A DNA stretch of 35,564 bases from JBBRTJ01 sp038244535 (GTDB lineage Bacteria; Actinomycetota; Acidimicrobiia; Acidimicrobiales; Ilumatobacteraceae): contig JBBRTJ010000025.1 in NCBI GenBank assembly GCA_038244535.1, positions 1-35,564 on the forward strand. Direction: 5' to 3'. The notes under the pieces are model-generated. The model saw nothing but the letters and a program-made list of their open reading frames with translations. It was not told the origin of the DNA and did no database searches. Positions 7,977-16,789 of the stretch are shown here, piece by piece. Each line of letters starts with the position of its first letter. Position 1 is the first letter of the stretch. The translations under genes were made by a program, and so were the position numbers.

Positions 7977-10900
7977 CTACACGAACGTGACCGTCGTGGA
8001 TCCCGTCCCGGTCCACTTGGTGGTGGCTGTCGCGGTGAGCAGCACTGTGAAGGCCACCGTCGACGTGACCGAGAAGTGGGCCGTGCCGGTCGCATCGGTC
8101 TTGGCCGACAGAGGCTTGATCACCACGCCCGCAGCCGGGACCGCGGTGAGCACGATGGTGGCGCCGACGACCGGCACGCCGAGCACGTCGGTGGCCAGGA
8201 TGCTGATCTTCGCGACCTGCTTGCCGTTGGCGATGGCCGTGGCCCGACTGGTCGATACGGCCAGAGTGAGCGGGCCCACCGTCGCCGTCCCGGCTCCGGC
8301 TACGACTCCGACCCATGCCGGCGCCTGGGTCGACAACGTGAACGTGCGCACGTCGGTGGCGGCCGGGTTGGCCAGCACCTTGATGACCACGGTGGCCGAC
8401 GACGCGCCAGCCGGGATCGTCACGGTCCCGTTCCTGGTCGTGTAGTCCATGCCCGCCAGCGCGGTACCTGGATGGGTGGCGAACTTGACCGCGGTGGCGA
8501 CCGGCGCCGCTCGATCGAGCGACACGGTGAACACGGCGTTGGCCGTGAGCGCCGTCGGTCGCGTCACGGTCGGGTTCGACACGCTGAGCAACGGCCCCTC
8601 CAGTATCGTGCCCGTCGCCGAAGCCGTCCCGACGACCAAGCCGCTCGGCGCCGAGAACGACAACGAGAACGACACCGCACCAGGGACGGTCGGCACGCCC
8701 CCGGGTACCGTGATCGACAGCGTCTGGTTGGTCTGACCGGGCAGGAACGTCAGCGTTCCCGTCGCCGCGGTGTAGTCACCGGGAGCAACTGCTGTCCCAT
8801 CGACCGTCGCGTAGTTGACGGTCACGGGGGCGGCCGCCGCGACGTCGAGGGTCGCGACGAAGTCGGCCGTGGTGCTGCCGGCGCCGGGCTTGGCGACGGT
8901 GGCGTCAGCGACCGTCAGCGTGGGCGAGCCTTGGAGCCAGGACAGCACGGCGGCTCCCCGGGCCCCACCCATCCCGTCGACCGAGATCATGTACTGCGTA
9001 CCGGCCGTGGCGGTGAAGGTGATCTGGCTGCTGACGCCATCGGGGCCAGAGTTGTCATCACTGGCGACCCGGTAGAGACCGCCGATGTTGCCTCCCCACG
9101 CCGCCAACCCCGTGTCGAAGCCGCTGGCGTAGGTACTGAAGGTGACCGGTCCGTCGGCCGGAGCGATCCACGTCCACCAGACCGTCTCCAGCGGCGGGTT
9201 GCCCACCACCGTGTAACCCTCGCTCGGCTCGCCGGACGCTCTCGTGGTGTCCGCGGTGACCTGGCCGGAGGGGCCGGCGATCGCGGTCGGCGTGAAGAGC
9301 GAGTCGTTCGGCGGTGGGTTCAGGGCCCACTGCAACAGGAAGGTGCCATCGAAAGCGGGCAGGTTCGGCAGGTGCGTGATCGCGGTGTCGACCTCGATCC
9401 AGTAGGTCGTGCCGGCCTGGACGGGGAAGCCGTTGATCCCCGGCAGCTCCGTCAACGGGTAGTAGTTGTCGTTGGTGGCGATGTTGAGGCAGCAGGTGTA
9501 GGTCTGGAAGATCGCCAGGACCGGATCGAAGGTCGGTCCGCTCACGGCATCGGTGATGTTCACGCTGAGCACGCCCGACTCGCTCGGGGTGTACGAGAAC
9601 CAGACGCTGTCGCAGATCCCCTTGGCGTACGAGCTCGGGCAGCTGTCCCACATGTCATCGGGTCCGGGTGTGGCCCCGATGGTCGAACCGGTGATCGTGC
9701 CGGTGTTGCCGGTCAGGGCGACGGCCCCTGCTGAGTCATCGTTGCTCGGTGGGTTCTGGGCGTAGCTCATCGTGATGTTGCCGATGGCGCCGCTCAGCCC
9801 GTCGACTTGGAAGAAGTAGTTCTCGAAGGCGAAGGCGTAGAAGCTGATGACGGACCGGCCGCTGCTGGTGGGCGCAAACCCGGTGGTGCTGATCGACCAG
9901 TCGTCGTAGTAGAGCCGGGTCAGGCCGGCCGGCGACGTGGCGGTCGACGCCCCCGAGTAGCCGACGAGCCGGGTGGCGAAGTCGGATCCGACCAGGCTCA
10001 CGGTGACCGGTCCATCAGCGGGCGGATGCCACTTCCACCAGACCGTGTGGGCGGGCAGGGCGAGCGGCTCGGAGATCTCGCCGGTCTCAGTGGTGGCCTG
10101 GAAGTTCGAGCCCACGCTGCGACCTGACGCCCCGAGGAGCATCGTGGCATTGGCCACGTTGTCGTTGGTCGGCCGCGTTGCCACCACGGCGAAGTGCAGG
10201 ACGCAGGCGCCCTTGGCGGCAACAGCACTGTTCGGTCCTCGGTAGCCGTCGAGGGCGATGTGGTAGGTGTGCCCCGCCTTGGTCCCGAAGGTGATGGCGC
10301 TCTGCGGTGTGCCGGAGGCGTCGTCGTTGGCGGCGACGAGGTTGCCCGCGTTCGTCACGTCGTAGGCGGCCAGCAAGGTGTCGTATGACGACCCGAAGGT
10401 GTCGAAGGAGACCCGGCCATCGAGCGTTGGCGTGACGGTGAACCACGCTGAGGCCCCACCACGGTTGCCAGCATGGTTGGCCTCACCGGTCACCTTCATG
10501 AAGAACCGAGGGTTGTCGGGCAGGCCGATCGTGGCCGTGCTGCATGCCGAGAACGTGCCCGAGCCTGAGAACGAGGTGGCCCCGACCTCGTCATCGTCGC
10601 CACCGATTGCGTGGTCGCGCAGCGTCTTGTAGACCGCGATGCGGCGCAGCCCGCCGAACCCACCGGGACGGGTGTCGGTCAGGTTCACGCCGCTGGTGCG
10701 CAGCGAGGTGCGTATCCAGTTGACCGATGCACCGGGGACGAACTGGTGGAGCAGCGCTACCGCGCCGGCGACGTGCGGCGCTGCCATCGAGGTGCCACTG
10801 GCCTGGACGTAGCCGGAGATGAAGCCGCCGGTTGGCGGAGGAGTCGACGACTCGATGCTGACGCCGGGCGCGACCGCCTCGATCTTGGCGCCGCTCTGGG

Positions 10901-12083
10901 TGAACGACGCGATCACGTCGCTCACGTCAGACGCGGCAACAGCCAGCGCAGAACTGATGCAGGCGGGGAAGTCGACCTGGGTGGTGTTGCCGTCGTTGCC
11001 GGCCGACGTCACGGGGGTGATGCCGACAGAGACGAGGTTGGCCATGGCGGTCGTCATCGCCGAGTTCACCGAGTCGCACGTGCCCGTGTAGTCGCCGCTG
11101 CCCAGGCTGAGGTTCGCTGAAGCGATTCGCCTCGTGGCACTGAGGCCGTAGACGTAGTCGAGGCCGGCGATGACGTCGCTGTCCGACGCCAGCGGAGCCG
11201 CTGACCCGTTGTCGGTGTGGAACACCCTGATGGGCATGATGTTCGCCTTGGGTGCCACCCCGTTGAAGGTGTTCGTCCCGTCGTTGCCGTTCGCCCCGGC
11301 CGCGATCCCTGCGACGTGCGTGCCATGGAAGCAGCCCGGTTGCCCCATGTCGCAGTAGTGGCCCGCTCCCGCACCGGTCTGGGTGGTGGCGCCGTTCGGA
11401 CAGCCGCCGCTGCCGTCAGAGTTCCGGGCGAAGCAGGCCTCCGAGACGATCCGCCCGGTCAGGAACGGATGCACCTCGTCGACGCCGGTGTCGAGGATGG
11501 CGATGGTCTCGCCCTGCCCGTCGGCGCCCACGTTGTTGGCCAGGTCGGACTGGATCACCGTGGTCGAGGTGCCGAGGGTGGCCCTGGGTTGGGGAGCCCC
11601 GACCTGGCTGGCGCCGACGGGCCCCACGGTGCGAGGCGCGACGCGCGACGCGGGCCGAAACGTGCTCGGGTCGGGCACGGAGTCGTTGAGCTTGTTCAGG
11701 CGATCGGGCACGATCTGGCGGACTCGGGGGTCGCGGGCCAGGCTCTGAGCGGTCGCCCTGCCGACGCGGATGGCCATCGCCGGAAGGTGCGCGTACCTGC
11801 GCTCGACCTCGCCGCCGGAGCGGGTGACCGACACCGCGAGATCGACCTGAGCCGATGCGATGAGCGCCATCTGGTTCGCCCGTGCAGTCGCCGACAGGGC
11901 GCCGCCGGGAGTGAACGCGGTGTTCAGGGTCACGACGTACCCGCCGGTCGTCGACGCCAGGACGGTGATGGGCGATGCCGCTGCGGTGCCGGCGGTGACC
12001 ACGCTCGCCCCGCTGGCGATGACGATCGGGGCGATCAAAAGGCTGCACAGCCGTCGACCGATGTGGTGCCTGCTGATCCTCAC
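7977..12083 (-). CDS. Secreted subtilisin-like serine protease with Calx-beta and Ig-like C-terminal domains
   Basis: The protein has 1368 residues. The GTG at 12083 has GGGGGAG six bases upstream and opens a signal peptide (RISRHHIGRR, cleavage near residue 35). Residues about 45-130 look like an I9-type propeptide. The S8 domain follows, with Asp198 (ILDTG), His256 (HGTHVAG), oxyanion Asn363 (SAGNDG) and Ser432 (GTSMAAPHVAG). Several beta modules come next, each with a TVWWKW or TVWWTW strand and a phrase such as ADGPVT, resembling secreted adhesion or PPC-type domains. Then there are two Calx-beta-like domains (VNYATVDGTAVAPGDY; VKFATHPGTALAGMDY) and a final Big-1-like Ig domain ending in TVTFV. 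There is no cell-wall anchor. All catalytic residues are present, so it should be active outside the cell. It has its own promoter, shared in design with the 15018 gene. Confidence 0.92.
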   Translation of the reverse strand: MRISRHHIGRRLCSLLIAPIVIASGASVVTAGTAAASPITVLASTTGGYVVTLNTAFTPGGALSATARANQMALIASAQVDLAVSVTRSGGEVERRYAHLPAMAIRVGRATAQSLARDPRVRQIVPDRLNKLNDSVPDPSTFRPASRVAPRTVGPVGASQVGAPQPRATLGTSTTVIQSDLANNVGADGQGETIAILDTGVDEVHPFLTGRIVSEACFARNSDGSGGCPNGATTQTGAGAGHYCDMGQPGCFHGTHVAGIAAGANGNDGTNTFNGVAPKANIMPIRVFHTDNGSAAPLASDSDVIAGLDYVYGLSATRRIASANLSLGSGDYTGTCDSVNSAMTTAMANLVSVGITPVTSAGNDGNTTQVDFPACISSALAVAASDVSDVIASFTQSGAKIEAVAPGVSIESSTPPPTGGFISGYVQASGTSMAAPHVAGAVALLHQFVPGASVNWIRTSLRTSGVNLTDTRPGGFGGLRRIAVYKTLRDHAIGGDDDEVGATSFSGSGTFSACSTATIGLPDNPRFFMKVTGEANHAGNRGGASAWFTVTPTLDGRVSFDTFGSSYDTLLAAYDVTNAGNLVAANDDASGTPQSAITFGTKAGHTYHIALDGYRGPNSAVAAKGACVLHFAVVATRPTNDNVANATMLLGASGRSVGSNFQATTETGEISEPLALPAHTVWWKWHPPADGPVTVSLVGSDFATRLVGYSGASTATSPAGLTRLYYDDWSISTTGFAPTSSGRSVISFYAFAFENYFFQVDGLSGAIGNITMSYAQNPPSNDDSAGAVALTGNTGTITGSTIGATPGPDDMWDSCPSSYAKGICDSVWFSYTPSESGVLSVNITDAVSGPTFDPVLAIFQTYTCCLNIATNDNYYPLTELPGINGFPVQAGTTYWIEVDTAITHLPNLPAFDGTFLLQWALNPPPNDSLFTPTAIAGPSGQVTADTTRASGEPSEGYTVVGNPPLETVWWTWIAPADGPVTFSTYASGFDTGLAAWGGNIGGLYRVASDDNSGPDGVSSQITFTATAGTQYMISVDGMGGARGAAVLSWLQGSPTLTVADATVAKPGAGSTTADFVATLDVAAAAPVTVNYATVDGTAVAPGDYTAATGTLTFLPGQTNQTLSITVPGGVPTVPGAVSFSLSFSAPSGLVVGTASATGTILEGPLLSVSNPTVTRPTALTANAVFTVSLDRAAPVATAVKFATHPGTALAGMDYTTRNGTVTIPAGASSATVVIKVLANPAATDVRTFTLSTQAPAWVGVVAGAGTATVGPLTLAVSTSRATAIANGKQVAKISILATDVLGVPVVGATIVLTAVPAAGVVIKPLSAKTDATGTAHFSVTSTVAFTVLLTATATTKWTGTGSTTVTFV

Positions 12084-12118
12084 GAAGCTCTCCCCCTGGG
12101 CGCACTGCTGGTGATCGA

Positions 12119-12160
12119 AGCGTAGGGAGCGGGCCCCGCCAAGGAATCGGGGGAACCCCT
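12119..12160 (-). promoter_or_regulatory. Subtilase promoter with shared 19-nt element
   Basis: On the minus strand the element AGGGGTTCCCCCGATTCCT (12142-12160) is followed, 17 bases later, by a -10-like TACGCT (12119-12124), and the GTG start is 35 bases further on. The element contains the dyad GGGG-TT-CCCC. An identical copy with identical spacing lies before the 15018 gene, on the other side of the LuxR-type regulator. Confidence 0.75.
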
Positions 12161-12178
12161 TCCTAGGACGCCCGTTTG

Positions 12179-12184
12179 TAGGGT
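12179..12184 (+). promoter_or_regulatory. Putative -10 box for a leaderless LuxR-type regulator mRNA
   Basis: TAGGGT ends six bases before the GTG start at 12191 and no ribosome binding site is visible, so the transcript may start at the start codon. The shared 19-nt element (12142-12160) would lie over the -35 region of this promoter as well, allowing autoregulation. Confidence 0.4.
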
Positions 12185-12190
12185 CAGGGC

Positions 12191-14929
12191 GTGGGCGCGC
12201 CGATCGGTCGGGACGACGAGCACAGAGCGCTGACCCTCGCGATCGACGCCATCGGCTCGGTCTCGTCGGTGTTGCTCCTGACCGGCGAAGCCGGCATCGG
12301 CAAGAGCGTGGTGTGGCAATCCGCCGTCGATGCCGCCCGCGACGCGGGAGCCGTCGTGCTCGTCGCACGAGCGACGGTGGCCGAGCAGCACTTCGGCTAC
12401 GCCGCCCTCAACGACCTCGTGAGCGGGCTGGACGAGACCTGCCTCGATGGGCTGCCTCCCCCACAACGACGGGCCATCGATGTCGCCCTTCGCCGCGCCG
12501 ATCCCGACGGCACCGACGTCGACCCTGCTGCGGTCGCCTTCGCCACCGCTCGGCTGCTGGCCGCTGTCGATGCCCCGCTCGTGATCGCTCTCGACGACCT
12601 CCAGTGGCTGGACCGGCCGAGTGCCGCGGTCGTCGACTACCTCGTGAGCCGCCTCCCCGCCGCAGGTCGGGTGGTGATGGCGACCTGGCGCGCTGGTCTC
12701 GCGTCACCGTCTGGGTTCACCGCTCGTCCGGTTGACGGCCAGCAGGTGCTCGACATCGGTCCGCTCACCGTGGCGTCGGTCCACCACATCGTCAAGGACC
12801 GCCTGGGGCAGTCCCTGACCCGGCCGACGCTGATGCGCATCTTCGACCTGTCCGGCGGCAACCCGTTGTTCGCGTTGGAGCTGGCCCGCCACCACCTGAG
12901 CGGTGGCGCCCAAGAGCAACCGCTCCCGACGACCTTGCGCGAGGCGATGCAGGAGCGCCTGGCGCCGCTGTCACCGGCGTGCCGCCACGCGCTGACAGTG
13001 ATCTCGGCGCTCGGCCGACCGTCGGTCGAGCGGGCGATGGAGGTGGCCGACCTCCAGGCACTGGCTGAGGCCGAGTCGAGCGGGGTCGTGGTCATCAGCG
13101 CTGGACGGATCGGGTTCTCGCACCCGCTGCTGGCCGCCGAGGTCGACGCGGGCACGACCGTCGCCGATCAGGTGGCAGTCCACCGTCAGCTCGCCGCCAC
13201 CAGCACCGACGTCGAGGAGCGGGCCCAGCACCTCGCCCGCGCGGCAACCGGTCCCGATGCCACCGTCGCCGCCGAGATCGACGCCGCCGTGGCCGCGGCC
13301 CGGACCCGGGGCGCGCCGCAGGTTGCCGCCGAGCTGGCCCAGTTCGCCATCGCCGTGACGCCCGCCGGCGACCCGGCCCGCTGGGCTCGGCGTCACGCCC
13401 TGGCCGTGCACCTCTTCAGCGCCGGCGAGACCGACCAGGCCCGCCAGGTGCTCGAAGCGCTGGACGCCGAGACGACCGATCCGACGTGGCGCATGAAGGC
13501 CCTGAGGATGCTGGCCGAGATCGCCTATGAGTCGTCTACGGCCGACGAGGCCGTCAGCTACGCCACGGCCGCGCTGGCGCTTGCCGGCGACGACCCCCTC
13601 GCTCAGATCGATCTCCACGCCACGTTGGCGCGAGTTCACTACAACGACTTCGCCCTCGCCCTGCACCACGCGCGGATGGCGCGAACCATCGCCGAAGCCC
13701 AAGCCGATGTGCCCGCCGACGTGATGGCGGCTTCCATCCTCGCCGAGGCGATGACCGCCTTCCTCGCCGGTGAAGGCCTCGACGTTGCCGCCTACCGGGA
13801 GGCGGCCGTGCTGGAAGCAGCCAGCGGGGCACCACCGCGCCTGGCCGACAGCGCACGCGCCGCATTGGCGGCCGACCTCAAGTACGCCGACGCGTTCGAC
13901 GAGGCCCGCCAGCTCCTCCTCGCCGTTCACGCCGAGTCGGTCGAGGGAAGCGACGAGGCGTCTCGGCCCTTCGCGCTCAGCCACCTCCCGCAGCTCGAGT
14001 TGTGGACCGGGCGGTGGGATGCCGCCGAGGCCTGGGCTTCCGAGCACCTAGCCCTCGCCGAGACGACCCACCAGAGCGGCCAGGCCGCCCAGGCGCGGTT
14101 CAACCTGGCCATGGTTGCCGCCCATCGCGGAGACCTGGAGCCGGCGAGACACGCCGCCACCACTGATCTGGCGGACGCCGAGGCCACCGGCGACTGGTGG
14201 AGCATCACCTCCCTGACCGCGCTGCTGGGCTTCCTCGCGTGGTCCGAAGGCGATGCCGCCCAGGCCGTGGCGCACCTGTCGCGTTCGTGGCAGGTCCGAG
14301 AGCAGATCGCCTTGCGCGAACCTGGGCGGTTTCGCCACCTCGGCGACCACCTCGAGGCGCTCGTCGCGCTGGATCGCCTTGACGAGGCCACCATGGTGGT
14401 CGAGGTCGCCGAAGCCCGAGCGCGCCGGCTGCACCGCCCGTCGGCCCTGAACGCGACGCTCAGAGGCAAGGGCCTGCTCCTCGCCGCCCGAGGCGACCGA
14501 TCGGGATCGGAGCTGGCCTTTGCGGAAGCTCTCGCCGTGCTGGACCGCGTGGCGCTCCCGTTCGAGGTGGCCCGCACCCAGCTGGCACAAGGCCAGGCGC
14601 TCCGGCGGGCCAAGGCCAAGCGTGCCGCCCGTGAGTGCCTCACCGAGGCCGAGCGGGCCTTCACCGCCCTTGGCGCGCATCGCTGGGCCGCACGGGCGGC
14701 CGATGAGCTGAGCCGGGTCGGGTTGCGGGCCGCCAGCCCACTGCACCTCACCGAGACCGAGGAGCTCATCGCCGGGCTGGCCGCGTCGGGAGCGAGCACG
14801 AAGGCCATCGCGGCGACCGCGTTCCTCAGCCCCAGAACCGTCGAGTCGAACCTGACCAGGATCTACCGCAAGCTGGGCGTGACGTCGCGCGCCGAGCTGG
14901 CTGCGCTCGTCGCCAAACGAGGCGGCTGA
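12191..14929 (+). CDS. LuxR family transcriptional regulator with N-terminal STAND ATPase (LAL-like)
   Basis: This 912-residue protein has the layout of large ATP-binding LuxR regulators. It starts directly with a P-loop domain: Walker A GEAGIGKS at 32-39 and Walker B LVIALDDLQWLD near 130-141. Residues about 350-830 are Ala/Leu/Glu-rich helices, probably TPR-like repeats that sense a ligand or partner. The C-terminus, about 850-912, is a LuxR-type helix-turn-helix: LTETEELIAGLAASGAS, TKAIAATAFLSPRTVESNL, IYRKLGVTSRAEL. These proteins bind DNA as oligomers after ATP-dependent activation. The gene is divergent from the subtilase (107 bases between starts) and is followed by the 15018 gene. Both neighbours share a 19-nt promoter element, so they are the obvious candidate targets. 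The GTG start is probably leaderless. Confidence 0.9.
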   Translation: MGAPIGRDDEHRALTLAIDAIGSVSSVLLLTGEAGIGKSVVWQSAVDAARDAGAVVLVARATVAEQHFGYAALNDLVSGLDETCLDGLPPPQRRAIDVALRRADPDGTDVDPAAVAFATARLLAAVDAPLVIALDDLQWLDRPSAAVVDYLVSRLPAAGRVVMATWRAGLASPSGFTARPVDGQQVLDIGPLTVASVHHIVKDRLGQSLTRPTLMRIFDLSGGNPLFALELARHHLSGGAQEQPLPTTLREAMQERLAPLSPACRHALTVISALGRPSVERAMEVADLQALAEAESSGVVVISAGRIGFSHPLLAAEVDAGTTVADQVAVHRQLAATSTDVEERAQHLARAATGPDATVAAEIDAAVAAARTRGAPQVAAELAQFAIAVTPAGDPARWARRHALAVHLFSAGETDQARQVLEALDAETTDPTWRMKALRMLAEIAYESSTADEAVSYATAALALAGDDPLAQIDLHATLARVHYNDFALALHHARMARTIAEAQADVPADVMAASILAEAMTAFLAGEGLDVAAYREAAVLEAASGAPPRLADSARAALAADLKYADAFDEARQLLLAVHAESVEGSDEASRPFALSHLPQLELWTGRWDAAEAWASEHLALAETTHQSGQAAQARFNLAMVAAHRGDLEPARHAATTDLADAEATGDWWSITSLTALLGFLAWSEGDAAQAVAHLSRSWQVREQIALREPGRFRHLGDHLEALVALDRLDEATMVVEVAEARARRLHRPSALNATLRGKGLLLAARGDRSGSELAFAEALAVLDRVALPFEVARTQLAQGQALRRAKAKRAARECLTEAERAFTALGAHRWAARAADELSRVGLRAASPLHLTETEELIAGLAASGASTKAIAATAFLSPRTVESNLTRIYRKLGVTSRAELAALVAKRGG

Positions 14930-14936
14930 CCTTCAC

Positions 14937-14978
14937 AGGGGTTCCCCCGATTCCTCACCGGCCGCTCGGCCCTACGTT
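14937..14978 (+). promoter_or_regulatory. Promoter of the 15018 gene with shared 19-nt element
   Basis: AGGGGTTCCCCCGATTCCT (14937-14955) lies 17 bases before a -10-like TACGTT (14973-14978). Element and spacing match the subtilase promoter exactly, while the 17-base spacer sequences are largely different. That points to a conserved binding site rather than a recent duplication. The element begins only seven bases after the regulator's stop codon. Confidence 0.75.
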
Positions 14979-15017
14979 GAACCCAGCGACGATCACCGCC
15001 GCACCGAGACCGAGGCC

Positions 15018-15287
15018 ATGTCCAACCGACCGTTGTTCCTCGCCGAGCTCTACCGACCCGGGTGCACCACCGCCGCCGCCACCGCGATGGTGAGGCGGCT
15101 GCGCGCCGCGGTCGAGGCCCGCGCCGAAGTGGCGCTCATCGAGTCGATCTACCTGCCCCACGACGAGCTGCTGCTCTGCATGATCGAAGCCGGCGGGCGC
15201 GACCTCGTCGACCATGCCGCCGCCGACGCGGGCCTCTCGTTCGACCGGATCAGCCCCGCCGTCGGGATCGTGAACGCCCTGGGCTGA
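15018..15287 (+). CDS. Small DUF4242-like (SCO4226 nickel-binding type) protein
   Basis: The 89-residue protein has the ferredoxin-like pattern of the DUF4242 group: an opening strand FLAELYRPG, a helix TAAATAMVRRLRAAVEA, a strand VALIESIYLPHDELLLCMIEA, and a closing helix plus AGLSFDRISPAVGI. The last part corresponds to the A-G-L-P-x-D-R-I ending typical of the family. In Streptomyces one member binds nickel, but metal ligands cannot be confirmed here. It may also be a general stress-associated protein. It starts at ATG 15018 without a strong ribosome binding site. Its promoter matches that of the subtilase, so the two are probably co-regulated by the LuxR-type protein encoded between them. 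The family assignment is by eye and moderately sure. Confidence 0.6.
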   Translation: MSNRPLFLAELYRPGCTTAAATAMVRRLRAAVEARAEVALIESIYLPHDELLLCMIEAGGRDLVDHAAADAGLSFDRISPAVGIVNALG

Positions 15288-15295
15288 ACCACCGG

Positions 15296-16690
15296 TCAGC
15301 CGACGAGGGCGAGGAGCTCGTCGCGGTCGGGACCCGGGAGCATCGGCGGCACCTGGCCCGCCTTCGTGGCCACCCGGGCCTCGATGTCGGGCCGCGCCAG
15401 CACGTCGCGTGGGAGGGCCAGGCAGTGCATGGTCTCCATCAAGGCCCGGAAGACCTCGGGATCACTGGCCGCGGCGACCTGGAAGGAGGCGATGGTCGGA
15501 TCGAGCGGCGGCGGCGTGCGACCCTCGCTGAGCGCCGCCACCCGTGCCGCTCGGGCCCGATCGGCGGCGAGCTGGTCGCGGTAGAAGGGAGCCACGACTG
15601 CCTCGGTGACCTCGTCCCAGGCGAGGGCGAACGCCATCGGGTCGGCGATGCCGGCCCGCACCACCCGGCGCAGCTGCTGGGCGTGGATCAAGCCGATGCT
15701 GATGCCCCGTCCCGCCGACGGGTTCGTGCACGCCCATGCGTCACCCACGACCGCCACACCGGTCACGACCGGAAGGCCGTCGACGACGAAGCGGCGGTAC
15801 TTGTCGAGCACGCCCCCCATCATCAGCACGTCGGTCATCGGCTCGCCGTCCAACCAGTGGGCATAGAGCGGGCAGGCCGCCACGACGCGGGTGAAGCAGT
15901 CGACGTCGCGGAAGCGCCGGAGGGCGGCGTCACTGGCGAACGCCGACATCGTGATGGACCACGTGTCGTTGTCGCCGACGAGCGTCAGCAGCGAAAAGGT
16001 CCCGAGCAGTGCAGCTTGGGGCCCGAGGACCGCCGGTCGATCAGGGCCCTTGTAGAAGCGCGTGTAGTAGACGAAGCCCGCGTCCTCCACCTCGACGATG
16101 GCGTCCGCGGCGCCGATCCCGGCCAGCCAGTCGGGCAGCTTCGAACGCCGGCCGGTGGCGTCGATGACGAGGTCGGCCCGCAGCTCCTCGCCGGTGGCGG
16201 TGCGCACGCCGACGACGTGGGGAACCTCGTCGCTGGCGGCAGGTCCCGTCAGCAGCGCGGCCACCGTGACCCCCCGTCGGATGCTCAGCCTTGTCCGGTG
16301 CCCGGCTTGAGCAGCTACGACCGCCTCGACGGTCGGGCGGCGGCCGGTGACCGACCGGAAGCGATCGTCGTCGTCTCGCCGGCTGCGGTCCTCGATGAAC
16401 GGCGGCATGGTGTCGATCGGGTCCACCCACACGCACCCGGCATCGAGCAGCGCGTCGATCATGCCCGGCAGCTCGGCATCGAAGACCTGACGGACCCGGG
16501 CGAGCAGTACGTGGGGTTGGTGGAACTGGCCGACCCCGCGACGCTCCCATCCTTCCCAGGCCTGCGTCGCCGACCCGGGCACCGACCCGGAGTCCTGCTC
16601 GAGAACGGTGACCTGATGGCCGTCGTCGGCCAGCATCATGGCCACCGACATCCCGATCACGCTGCCGCCGCACACGATGATCGAGCTCAT
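15296..16690 (-). CDS. FAD-dependent monooxygenase-type oxidoreductase
   Basis: The 464-residue protein starts with a dinucleotide-binding fold (IIVCGGSVIGMSVAMMLADDGHQVTVLEQD), in which GGSVIG replaces the common GxGxxG. A middle segment LRADLVIDATGRRSKLP corresponds to the DG-type motif. Near residue 325 comes VAVVGDAWACTNPSAGRGISIGL, the GD motif that contacts the FAD ribityl chain. This is the arrangement of group A flavin monooxygenases and geranylgeranyl-reductase-like enzymes. The substrate is unknown. The start is well supported by GGAGGTG four bases before ATG. A -10-like TATGCT sits at 16708-16713. It is convergent with the 15018 gene, with only eight bases between the stops, and divergent from the SDR at 16790. 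Confidence 0.82.
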   Translation of the reverse strand: MSSIIVCGGSVIGMSVAMMLADDGHQVTVLEQDSGSVPGSATQAWEGWERRGVGQFHQPHVLLARVRQVFDAELPGMIDALLDAGCVWVDPIDTMPPFIEDRSRRDDDDRFRSVTGRRPTVEAVVAAQAGHRTRLSIRRGVTVAALLTGPAASDEVPHVVGVRTATGEELRADLVIDATGRRSKLPDWLAGIGAADAIVEVEDAGFVYYTRFYKGPDRPAVLGPQAALLGTFSLLTLVGDNDTWSITMSAFASDAALRRFRDVDCFTRVVAACPLYAHWLDGEPMTDVLMMGGVLDKYRRFVVDGLPVVTGVAVVGDAWACTNPSAGRGISIGLIHAQQLRRVVRAGIADPMAFALAWDEVTEAVVAPFYRDQLAADRARAARVAALSEGRTPPPLDPTIASFQVAAASDPEVFRALMETMHCLALPRDVLARPDIEARVATKAGQVPPMLPGPDRDELLALVG

Positions 16691-16789
16691 GACTCACCTC
16701 CGGGCGGAGCATAGGCAGGTCGGTGCGCCGCGCTTGGGGCCACGGCCGCCGGTGCACTAGACACCTGCACCGGTCCAAGGGGAGGCATC

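Noticed and set aside
7814..8095. Upstream extension of the SDR frame to 8095
   Set aside because: It is Pro/Arg-rich, overlaps the subtilase end, and would place translation across the inverted repeat and the -10 box.
7395..9734. 779-codon open frame on the plus strand opposite the SDR and subtilase
   Set aside because: The translation is Arg/Gly/Asp-rich without hydrophobic core or motifs; the opposite strand encodes clear enzymes with catalytic residues.
12084..12368. Upstream extension of the subtilase frame to 12368
   Set aside because: It would overlap the divergent regulator gene and bury the promoter; the GTG at 12083 has a strong ribosome binding site and opens a signal peptide.
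12971..14047. Open frame opposite the LuxR-type regulator (and similar ones at 15062-16714 and 28035-29312)
   Set aside because: These antisense frames have amino-acid composition typical of GC-rich noise, and the genes on the other strand have complete domain order.
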